5,155 nt of DNA from Candidatus Thorarchaeota archaeon (GTDB lineage Archaea; Asgardarchaeota; Thorarchaeia; Thorarchaeales; Thorarchaeaceae). The position numbers and the translations under genes are program-made. Shown in pieces: positions 1-5,155 of this stretch. Within the stretch, counting starts at the first letter, position 1, and the number at the start of each line of letters is the position of its first letter. The DNA is taken from positions 1-5,155 of the forward strand of contig JAEORG010000157.1 in the NCBI GenBank assembly GCA_016841005.1, written 5' to 3'. The notes beneath the pieces are model-generated. The model saw only the letters and a list, made by a program, of their open reading frames with translations, made no database searches and was not told where the DNA came from.

Positions 1-89
1 CGTAATGTCTGAACTCCCCAATATGCTTCTTTGGGAACCATTCTAGATCCCAGTAGGTCACTTTCTTCTCTATACTCCTTTTCACTCAT
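1..89 (-). CDS. Class II fumarase/aspartase family lyase, N-terminal fragment
   Basis: The minus strand opens with ATG at 89 and stays open to the window edge, giving 29 codons plus CG (Arg whatever the third base). The peptide contains DLLGSRMVPKEAYWGVQTLR, which matches the N-terminal signature of the class II fumarase/aspartase superfamily (E/S-D-x-x-G-x-x-x-VP-x-x-A-Y-x-G-x-QT-x-R). Family members are cytoplasmic tetramers that reversibly eliminate ammonia from aspartate, or water from malate, to give fumarate. DLLG followed by AYWGVQTLR resembles aspartase (AYYGVHTLR) somewhat more than FumC, but the catalytic SS-loop and substrate residues lie outside the window, so the two cannot be separated. 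It lies downstream of the gamma-glutamyltransferase gene on the same strand with a 66-base gap. It has its own AGGAG site and an AT-rich box, so it may be co-transcribed or separately promoted. Family is confident; exact enzyme is not. Confidence 0.85.
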   Translation of the reverse strand, partial: MSEKEYREESDLLGSRMVPKEAYWGVQTL

Positions 90-99
90 AATGTAGCGA

Positions 100-104
100 C
101 TCCT
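100..104 (-). promoter_or_regulatory. Shine-Dalgarno-like site for the lyase gene
   Basis: Read on the minus strand this is AGGAG, ending 10 bases before the ATG at 89. It supports that ATG as the start. A further AT-rich box, GAATTAAATTC on the minus strand (126-136), lies upstream. If it acts as a TATA element, transcription would begin close to this site. The box is near-palindromic and short, so the promoter part is weak. Confidence 0.45.
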
Positions 105-155
105 GTTTTTGTTTGAGTAACTTCTGAATTTAATTCATTACCTACAGCAGAAATA

Positions 156-1742
156 TCAGAAACCTGCCGCATGTCCATCCTTTCTGAAATCAGAACCAGC
201 AATCCAATTATCAAAGAGTCTGAGAATTGCTTGACCCCCACCAAAACCAGGTGATGGCTTTTCTACAATATTATGACCTAGTTTTCCAAGTCTTTGTCGA
301 ATTTCTTCAGGAAATCCTCTCTCAAGCCCAACAGTATTTGCATTGTGATTATGATTGAATCGTGGATGATCAATCGCTTCTTGAGGGCTCATTTCATAAT
401 CGACAAGATTACTTACAAATTGAGCGTGGGCTTGTGCTTGATGGTCTCCACCCATGATTCCGAAAACACCAATGAATTCTTTTTCCCTATATAGCGCACC
501 TGGAATGATTGTGTGGAATGGTAATTTCCTTGGAGCATACCTATTTGGATGTTCGGGGTTGAGGGACATAAGATTGCCCCTATTCTGAAGTTTAATGCCT
601 GTTCCAGGCACTACGAGACCACTACCAAATCCACGGAATAAACTATTTATAAACGACACAGCTCTTCCATCAGAGTCAGCAGTTGCCAGATATACTGTAT
701 CACTACTGATGGGAACTCCAGATTCATACTCTGTCATTACTTTTGAGGGATTGATTAATTTCATTCGATTCTTTGCATATTCCTTGGAGAGTAATTCCTT
801 CACGGGGACTTGATAGAATCCAGGATCTGTATTGTGCAGATGCAAGTCACTATATGCTAATTTCTTTGCTTCAATCATTAGATGATACCTCTCCGCACTG
901 ATTGATGAAAGACTAGAGATATCATATTGCTCCATTATGTTTAGCATGATGAGTGCAGCAAATCCTTGACTATTAGGAGGATGTTCATAGACATCCATGC
1001 CACGATATGATGTTGATATTGGGATGGTCTCTTCAGTCGTGTGGGACTCCAAATCTTCCAGGGTTAAAAATCCGCCATGTTCTTGAACTAAATCCACAAT
1101 TGTATCTGCAATCTTCCCCGTATAGAAGGCTTGAGTACCTTCTGCTCCTACTGTTTCGAAGACATTAGCAAGATCTTTGTTCTTCATCATCTCCCCCATA
1201 ATAGGAGCGCGACCGTTTATCGAAAAGAGATCTTTTGCATAGTCATTGATTAGAATACTTGCTGCATGTGGCCAAACCTGAGAAATAATATCTGAAACAG
1301 GAAATCCGTTTCGTGCATAATGAATTGCAGGAGCTAGAACATCCTTGAATTCAAGTGCCCCGTATTTCTCCACAACATATGCCCACATGTGCATTGCACC
1401 GGGTACTGATACAGAAGGGCCTCCTCGAAGTGGCATCTCAGTCCATTGCCTATCAAGCAGATCATCCAACGTCGCAAGTGAACCAGTCCGACCAGAACCG
1501 TTGATACTAACTGGGTGCTTTCTGCCTGGAAGATGTATAAGCGCAAAGGCATCGCCACCACACCCAGTACTAAAGGGTTCTACAACATCTAGCACTGCAG
1601 CACTTGCAACAGCCGCATCAATAGCATTTCCTCCATCTTGTAGTATTTTCACACCGGCTTGAGTAGCTAAAGACTGGGATGTTGCAACCATGCCATCCTT
1701 TGCGACTACATCCGAGCGACCAGTTGATCTATGCCAGCTCAT
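156..1742 (-). CDS. Gamma-glutamyltransferase family Ntn hydrolase (YwrD-like, cytoplasmic)
   Basis: This 528-residue protein has the usual family length. Members are made as a precursor that cleaves itself before a threonine, which becomes the N-terminal nucleophile; canonical members hydrolyse or transfer gamma-glutamyl groups from glutathione and related amides. Visible motifs: GGNAIDAAVASAAVLDVVEP (37-56) then GCGGDAF (60-66), GRTGS (84-88), PPNSQG (255-260), the processing site SSDTVYLATADSDG with Thr349 as predicted nucleophile, and a C-terminal GIMGGDHQAQAHAQF block (428-442). There is no signal peptide, so it should act in the cytoplasm, unlike E. coli GGT. By eye alignment the lid-loop segment is short or absent. 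The E. coli Asp433 position is Leu392, and the Ser462-Ser463 pair is His410-Thr411 (LPFHTIIP). These differences fit the YwrD-like branch and leave the substrate uncertain. The ATG lies 3 bases after the stop of the upstream MBL-rhodanese gene and has a GGAG site 9 bases before it, so the two form an operon. Confidence 0.93.
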   Translation of the reverse strand: MSWHRSTGRSDVVAKDGMVATSQSLATQAGVKILQDGGNAIDAAVASAAVLDVVEPFSTGCGGDAFALIHLPGRKHPVSINGSGRTGSLATLDDLLDRQWTEMPLRGGPSVSVPGAMHMWAYVVEKYGALEFKDVLAPAIHYARNGFPVSDIISQVWPHAASILINDYAKDLFSINGRAPIMGEMMKNKDLANVFETVGAEGTQAFYTGKIADTIVDLVQEHGGFLTLEDLESHTTEETIPISTSYRGMDVYEHPPNSQGFAALIMLNIMEQYDISSLSSISAERYHLMIEAKKLAYSDLHLHNTDPGFYQVPVKELLSKEYAKNRMKLINPSKVMTEYESGVPISSDTVYLATADSDGRAVSFINSLFRGFGSGLVVPGTGIKLQNRGNLMSLNPEHPNRYAPRKLPFHTIIPGALYREKEFIGVFGIMGGDHQAQAHAQFVSNLVDYEMSPQEAIDHPRFNHNHNANTVGLERGFPEEIRQRLGKLGHNIVEKPSPGFGGGQAILRLFDNWIAGSDFRKDGHAAGF

Positions 1743-1745
1743 AGT

Positions 1746-3119
1746 TTACCACTCCATTGGATACCCTAATTCAATCCATTTCGTTAGACCGGGTTGGAGA
1801 ACATCTATGTTATCTACACCATGTTTTTTCATTATACTAGCTGCGGTTGTACTCCTATGCCCAGATGAACAAATTGTAACTATCTTCTTTGATGTATCAA
1901 TTGATAGAATCGATTCATTGAGTCCTGTAAGAGGTAGAGATTGTGATGATGGAATCCATCCTCTCTCGAATTCATATGATTCTCGAACATCAACAAGATT
2001 AATCATATTTCTTTCCATTTCACTTTTCATATCATCTGATGAGATGCTGCCCATACTCTCTAAGGTCTTGCCACTCTTTAGCCAGCCAGAGAATCCATCC
2101 TTGAGATAACCAATTACGTTGTCCAATCCTACCCTGTAAAGAGTACTTTTTGCTAATTCGAGGTCGATGTAATCATTAAGAATGAAGGAAAAATTCTGTT
2201 TTGATTTCAAGACCCATCCTGCTTGAAGGCCAATGTTGGAAAGATTCAAACTTATGCTTCCTGGAATATGAGCATGCAAAAAGACAGAGCTGTCTCTTGT
2301 ATCAATCCCTTGATGATTTGGATCTTCCAGTAATCGTTCATATTCATCAACTTCGAACTCCTTGAGTGGTTCAAGAGAAGCAAGAAGTGGAGGACCATCC
2401 GTGTTCAGCTTCTCACATCTCTTGAAATACTTCGAAAGAGTAAGTCGTTGTTTGACTTTGGATTCTACAAACTCTTCTTCATCCATTGATAACCAAGCAT
2501 TGTGTTTCTTCTCGAAACCAATTGTAGAAGAGTCTTGCTCACCTATATCGCCACCGCAAACAGAACCTGCACCATGTCCTGGATGAATTGTAACATCATC
2601 GTCATATGTCAAAATTATCTCATGTAAGCTCTTGTAGAGTTTCCTAGACATCTGTTCATGCTTTGTTACATCAACGAGGTCGGTTCTCCCAACCTCATTG
2701 ACAAAGAGCGTATCGCCAGTGAACATAACCGTTTGATTAGGAGAGGTAGAGGAGTTAGTCACCACATAGCACATGCTATCATCTGTGTGTCCTGGAGTAT
2801 TTCGACAGATAATCTTCAAGCTCCCAACCTTGAAATCCTCACCATCTGCCAAGTCCATATTTCCATAACCGAACTTGGTTGCCTTACTGTGACAGATTTC
2901 AGCAGAGGGGTTGTAGGACTGTAACTCAAGAGAGCCAATGACGTAATCCTCGTTCCGATGTGTTTCAAAGATGTGAGATATCTTGCAGTCCAATTCCTTC
3001 GCTAAGTTATGGTAAACTAGAGCATCACGCCTTGGATCAATTACTACTGCTTCATTCTTTGAACTCACAAAATATGATTGAGCTGCAAGCCCTTCAGAAC
3101 GTATTGTGGTTATTCTCAT
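1746..3119 (-). CDS. CstB-like MBL-fold persulfide dioxygenase/rhodanese fusion
   Basis: The protein has 457 residues in three parts. Residues about 1-245 form a metallo-beta-lactamase fold of the ETHE1/persulfide dioxygenase type: THRNEDY (53-59), TPGHTDD (108-114, His111), FTGDTLFVNEVGRTDL (133-148, Asp136) and HPGHGAGSVCG (179-189). Residues about 256-352 are a rhodanese-like domain without a catalytic cysteine. Residues about 360-457 are a second rhodanese with LVDVRE (375-380) and active-site loop CSSGHRS starting at Cys417. The order dioxygenase, pseudo-rhodanese, rhodanese and the length match Staphylococcus CstB, which oxidises thiol persulfides and makes thiosulfate. The usual THxHxDH motif is altered: His54 and Asp58 remain, but the second His is Asn56 and the last is Tyr59. 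The three iron ligands known in human ETHE1 (His79, His135, Asp154) correspond to His54, His111 and Asp136, all present, so iron-dependent activity is plausible but not certain. Cytoplasmic; no signal peptide or membrane segment. It is the first gene of an operon with the GGT-family gene. Confidence 0.9.
   Translation of the reverse strand: MRITTIRSEGLAAQSYFVSSKNEAVVIDPRRDALVYHNLAKELDCKISHIFETHRNEDYVIGSLELQSYNPSAEICHSKATKFGYGNMDLADGEDFKVGSLKIICRNTPGHTDDSMCYVVTNSSTSPNQTVMFTGDTLFVNEVGRTDLVDVTKHEQMSRKLYKSLHEIILTYDDDVTIHPGHGAGSVCGGDIGEQDSSTIGFEKKHNAWLSMDEEEFVESKVKQRLTLSKYFKRCEKLNTDGPPLLASLEPLKEFEVDEYERLLEDPNHQGIDTRDSSVFLHAHIPGSISLNLSNIGLQAGWVLKSKQNFSFILNDYIDLELAKSTLYRVGLDNVIGYLKDGFSGWLKSGKTLESMGSISSDDMKSEMERNMINLVDVRESYEFERGWIPSSQSLPLTGLNESILSIDTSKKIVTICSSGHRSTTAASIMKKHGVDNIDVLQPGLTKWIELGYPMEW
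1752..1755 (-). promoter_or_regulatory. Ribosome binding site of the GGT-family gene
   Basis: On the minus strand this reads GGAG (within GGAGTGGT), 9 bases before the ATG at 1742. It lies inside the last codons of the upstream coding region. It fixes the ATG at 1742 as start and indicates translation from a polycistronic message. This contrasts with the leaderless-looking first genes of this window. Confidence 0.6.
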
Positions 3120-3148
3120 CAGGCACCAAGATACATTTGACTATCCTT

Positions 3149-3156
3149 CCTTTAAG
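3149..3156 (-). promoter_or_regulatory. Candidate TATA box for the MBL-rhodanese operon
   Basis: The minus strand reads CTTAAAGG, centred about 34 bases before the ATG at 3119. With usual archaeal spacing (about 26-27 bases to the start site) the message would have a leader of about 7 bases, fitting the lack of a good Shine-Dalgarno site; only a weak GGTG is present just before the ATG. It is a loose match to the archaeal consensus in an AT-rich intergenic region and could be chance. Confidence 0.3.
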
Positions 3157-3186
3157 AAGATAGGTGTAATTCTACAAAGGGCAAAG

Positions 3187-3194
3187 ATTTAATC
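3187..3194 (+). promoter_or_regulatory. Candidate BRE/TATA promoter of the 159-residue protein gene
   Basis: ATTTAATC is preceded by the purine-rich GCAAAG, resembling an archaeal BRE followed by a TATA box. The box centre is about 32 bases before the ATG at 3223, predicting a leader of about 6 bases. No Shine-Dalgarno sequence precedes that ATG. The region is shared with the divergent MBL-rhodanese operon, so a regulator bound here could affect both sides; no clear operator palindrome was seen. Confidence 0.4.
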
Positions 3195-3222
3195 TCTAGT
3201 TTCATATGCATAATCGGTTACC

Positions 3223-3702
3223 ATGAGCGAATACAAGGGAGATCAAAGAATAGATACGAGTCAAGGTATAATTGTTGAAGCATCTCTGGAATCAATTAAA
3301 CAAGCAGCACAGAAGGTGCTCTTTGAATTTGACGAGTATAGATACAACATTGATGGAGAAGAACAGAGTTTTGAAGAACCGATGGAACCTGGAGATTATA
3401 TCATCTTTGAAGAGAAGATTAAAAATAGTCCTGCTCAGATTGTTGTAGTTGCTATCATTCGGGGACTGTGGTATTTAATATCGACTTCTGAAATGCCACC
3501 TGGAGGATATGTTTCAGGACGAGATGCGATGAGAGCGGCAGAGGCTGAAGAAAAGAGAGAACGAATCATTAAGGAATTCTTGATGAAGCAAGCAGGAGTC
3601 AAAAAGGTTGAAGACATTTGTGAGTGGAAGCCAGACGTCCTTGCAGATGCACAGAATGTACTAGGAATTATTAACAAGGCATCAAGAAAATTCGTACATT
3701 AA
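3223..3702 (+). CDS. Uncharacterised 159-residue soluble protein
   Basis: I do not recognise this protein. It has no signal peptide and no segment long enough to be a convincing membrane helix; the hydrophobic run IVVVAIIRGLWYLIS (73-87) is more likely buried beta strands. The N-terminal part suggests an alpha/beta domain: strand near 15-20, helix about 22-36, an acidic loop around 44-57 (GEEQSFEEPMEPGD), then strands to about 88. A highly charged helix follows at about 100-123 (many Ala, Glu, Arg, Lys), then one or two short helices and a basic end. The ATG at 3223 is the first in frame after a candidate promoter, so the start is likely right. It has no overlap with its neighbours and is divergent from the sulfur operon. 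A link to the downstream signal peptidase is not shown by the sequence. Coding is supported by the long open frame and amino-acid composition; function is unknown. Confidence 0.8.
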   Translation: MSEYKGDQRIDTSQGIIVEASLESIKQAAQKVLFEFDEYRYNIDGEEQSFEEPMEPGDYIIFEEKIKNSPAQIVVVAIIRGLWYLISTSEMPPGGYVSGRDAMRAAEAEEKRERIIKEFLMKQAGVKKVEDICEWKPDVLADAQNVLGIINKASRKFVH

Positions 3703-3721
3703 TCTTAACCTACTTCGTCAG

Positions 3722-3729
3722 TTTTATTA
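3722..3729 (+). promoter_or_regulatory. Candidate TATA box of the signal peptidase gene
   Basis: TTTTATTA is centred about 26-27 bases before the ATG at 3752, the usual distance to an archaeal transcription start. This would make the signal peptidase message leaderless at that ATG. It also argues against the in-frame TTG at 3731, which would then be untranscribed and has no Shine-Dalgarno site. Confidence 0.4.
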
Positions 3730-3751
3730 GTTGACCAAAAAAAAGAGAAGG

Positions 3752-4345
3752 ATGAGAGTCTATAGTATGGAAAGAGCTCGCCAAACATTGAATTGGAACC
3801 AAAGGTCCGAGATGACCAAAACTGTCTTTGTCATAGCGATCATAGTTGGAGCAACTCTTGGAGGTTTTGGTTTATTCACCATAGCAATGGGAACACCAAC
3901 ACCACTTGTTGTTGTTGAGAGCGACTCGATGATTCCAACGCTTTATAGAGGTCATTTACTGGTTTTACAGGCTCAACCTCCAGAAGATATCATTGTTGGA
4001 GATATTATCGTATTCCACGCAACGTATCACGATAAACCCATAGTGCATAGAGTCATTGAGGTTCAAAATGTTTCAGGTGTACTTCATTATATTACTAAGG
4101 GAGATAATAATGAAATTGCAGATATGGGATTTCGTGTATTTGAAGACATCATTGGTGTCGTTGTATTAGCTATTCCCTACATCGGTAATGTAACTCTCTT
4201 CCTTCACGAACCATTGGGATTTGCAGTTGTAGTTATTCTATTCTTGGCTCTCCTAATTCTTCCTGAGATCTTCATGAAAAATAAAGATGAAGAAGAAGTG
4301 GAAAAACCTCAAGAGAATGACGAGCAAGAAACACCGAACGCCTAA
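3752..4345 (+). CDS. Signal peptidase I, archaeal/SipW (Ser-His) type
   Basis: The protein has 197 residues from the chosen ATG. It is a membrane-bound S26 peptidase that removes signal peptides from exported proteins on the outer face of the membrane. A first membrane segment (about 24-46) is followed by the catalytic box VVESDSMIPTL with nucleophile Ser59. Next come GDIIVF, the PIVHRVIEV box with His99 where bacterial LepB enzymes have lysine, and the TKGDNNEIAD box (about 115-124) with conserved Asp residues. A second membrane segment (about 156-173) and a charged, Glu-rich tail follow. The His in place of Lys places it with archaeal, ER (Sec11) and Bacillus SipW enzymes. The frame extends to a TTG at 3731 (7 more residues, Lys/Arg-rich). 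ATG 3752 is preferred because an AT-rich box lies 26-27 bases upstream; ATG 3767 is also possible. The next gene, 26 bases downstream, encodes an exported protein that may be its substrate. Confidence 0.92.
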   Translation: MRVYSMERARQTLNWNQRSEMTKTVFVIAIIVGATLGGFGLFTIAMGTPTPLVVVESDSMIPTLYRGHLLVLQAQPPEDIIVGDIIVFHATYHDKPIVHRVIEVQNVSGVLHYITKGDNNEIADMGFRVFEDIIGVVVLAIPYIGNVTLFLHEPLGFAVVVILFLALLILPEIFMKNKDEEEVEKPQENDEQETPNA

Positions 4346-4349
4346 AAGT
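4342..4349 (+). promoter_or_regulatory. Candidate TATA-like box before the secreted protein gene
   Basis: CTAAAAGT overlaps the signal peptidase stop codon and is centred about 27 bases before the ATG at 4372. The gene has no Shine-Dalgarno sequence, so a leaderless message is possible. The match is poor, and read-through from the signal peptidase gene is equally likely. Confidence 0.2.
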
Positions 4350-4371
4350 GTGTTTGCCGAGCTACAAAATT

Positions 4372-4443
4372 ATGGGTTCCTGTAAAAAGCAACTTGCCTT
4401 CCTGGTAATCTGCAGTATTCTGATTGGGTCTAGTACACTAGCA
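4372..4443 (+). other. Predicted signal peptide coding segment (residues 1-24)
   Basis: It encodes a short basic start, a hydrophobic core and a small-residue end (SSTLA). Cleavage is predicted before Tyr25, leaving YFTESSEAS as mature N-terminus, by analogy with SipW substrates. A later site after Ala32 (SEA) is an alternative. Cys14 lies inside the core and lacks a lipobox. Confidence 0.55.
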
Positions 4444-5155
4444 TATTTCACTGAGAGTAGTGAAGCATCAAGTCTGTCAATTATTGATTATGATTACGAA
4501 GGAATAGCAGCAGACATGACTCAGTACTTTGTACTTTGGAATCAAGGAACCAATGTAGTCGACTTAACTGTGAATGCATCAGTGCTTGAATTTGAAGGCT
4601 CAACAGGCTGGCCTCAATTGCAGATGAGAATCTATGAATTTCCAAATTACAATTTTACGGATGATTACCTAGCAATTTGTTGGACATTGAATAATTACAC
4701 TTGCAGACTTAGTTTTGAAGCTATAAACAACAGCCGATATACACTAGCTGTAACTAACCTGGATCCAGAGGATGATGCAGTCTATAATTTTACAATATCA
4801 TCTATTTCTGATATCGATTTTCAGTACACAACAATGTACGAGATAAATGAGATTTCAAACCCTCAGGACAACACAGTATCAATTACTTATTTCGAGATTA
4901 CTAATCCGTATCTATACAGATTGGAGAGTGCTGGAACTTCAAGGGTTGTTGTGTCATATATTTCATACAGCACAACAGATGAGATATATTTCTTCATCAT
5001 CAATAAGGGTGAAACTTGTGAACTTTTTGTTGGCCTACTTGGCCTTCCTTATCTTACTGATTACCCGTCCCTAACTGCTTTTGTGATTGATTTCGAAGAT
5101 TATGGTCAAGAAGACAGGGAGATTCTATATTTATGGACAATTAGTAATTTCTCAG
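4372..5155 (+). CDS. Secreted beta-rich protein with SipW-dependent-like signal peptide, 3' end missing
   Basis: From ATG 4372 the frame is open to the window edge: 261 codons plus one base, with no stop. The N-terminus is a clear signal peptide: basic KK at 5-6, hydrophobic core about 8-20, then STLAYFTESSEAS (21-33). The AYFT-acidic-Ser pattern after the core resembles TasA/camelysin-type SipW-dependent signals; cleavage after Ala24 would match TasA's mature end at an aromatic residue. The region after it is Tyr-, Thr-, Asn- and Ser-rich with alternating beta-strand patterns. It includes YFVLWNQG (52-59) and a similar YFFIINKG (206-213). Six N-glycosylation sequons (Asn68, 94, 108, 119, 139, 259) fit an extracellular location. 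Cys103 and Cys111 could form a disulfide. No membrane anchor or sorting signal is seen before the cut. The gene starts 26 bases after the signal peptidase stop on the same strand. Coding and export are well supported; the TasA-like relation is an inference from the motif and context. Confidence 0.82.
   Translation, partial: MGSCKKQLAFLVICSILIGSSTLAYFTESSEASSLSIIDYDYEGIAADMTQYFVLWNQGTNVVDLTVNASVLEFEGSTGWPQLQMRIYEFPNYNFTDDYLAICWTLNNYTCRLSFEAINNSRYTLAVTNLDPEDDAVYNFTISSISDIDFQYTTMYEINEISNPQDNTVSITYFEITNPYLYRLESAGTSRVVVSYISYSTTDEIYFFIINKGETCELFVGLLGLPYLTDYPSLTAFVIDFEDYGQEDREILYLWTISNFS

Noticed and set aside
126..136. GAATTTAATTC near-palindrome as an operator
   Set aside because: It is only 11 bases, AT-rich and imperfect at the centre; it is more simply a TATA-like element or chance.
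1334..1561. 75-codon minus-strand open frame
   Set aside because: It is an alternate frame within the GGT-family gene, whose own frame carries conserved motifs there.
1690..2109. 139-codon plus-strand open frame, also shorter ones at 294-494, 595-813, 1345-1662, 2362-2586, 2658-2924 and 2960-3163
   Set aside because: They lie antisense to the two strongly supported minus-strand enzymes. The peptides have no recognisable domain and no credible start signals.
3435..3677. 80-codon minus-strand open frame
   Set aside because: It is antisense to the 159-residue protein gene and has the composition of a shadow frame.
3703..3730. T-rich stretch after the 159-residue protein gene as a terminator
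   Set aside because: There is only one run of four T and no hairpin; the same bases fit better as the TATA box of the next gene.
4402..4416. Possible lipoprotein signal around Cys14 (LVICS) of the secreted protein
   Set aside because: The residue before Cys is Ile rather than Gly/Ala/Ser, and the Cys lies in the middle of the hydrophobic core, so it is not a lipobox.
4847..5074. 75-codon plus-strand open frame
   Set aside because: It is out of frame inside the secreted protein gene, whose frame continues open across the whole stretch with beta-strand patterns and a sequon-rich N-terminal half.

Overview
The window looks archaeal. Its signal peptidase is the Ser-His (ER/archaeal/SipW) type, AGA/AGG codons are common for arginine, and genes that open a transcription unit lack Shine-Dalgarno sequences but carry AT-rich boxes roughly 27-34 bases before their ATG. 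The one clearly operon-internal gene does have a GGAG site. Base composition is moderately AT-rich by eye. I cannot name the lineage; a mesophilic archaeon such as an Asgard or Thermoplasmatota member is only a guess.

Left half, minus strand (read right to left from 3119): a three-domain metallo-beta-lactamase/rhodanese protein of CstB-like architecture (persulfide dioxygenase-like domain, pseudo-rhodanese, active rhodanese). Three bases later comes a gamma-glutamyltransferase-family Ntn hydrolase without signal peptide. After a 66-base gap follows the first 29 codons of a class II fumarase/aspartase-family lyase, cut by the window edge. The first two genes are almost certainly one operon. 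They suggest cytoplasmic thiol/persulfide and gamma-glutamyl compound metabolism, with the lyase perhaps feeding amino-acid carbon to fumarate.

A 103-base divergent intergenic region (3120-3222) separates the halves and holds candidate promoters in both directions.

Right half, plus strand: a 159-residue soluble protein of unknown function; an archaeal signal peptidase I with two membrane segments and a charged cytoplasmic-type tail; then, 26 bases on, a secreted beta-rich protein that runs off the right edge. The secreted protein's N-terminus carries an AYFTESSEAS motif after the hydrophobic core. This resembles the SipW-dependent signal peptides of TasA/camelysin-type exported fibre proteins. 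The adjacency of a SipW-class peptidase and such a candidate substrate is the most interesting feature: possibly a dedicated archaeal peptidase/surface-protein export module.
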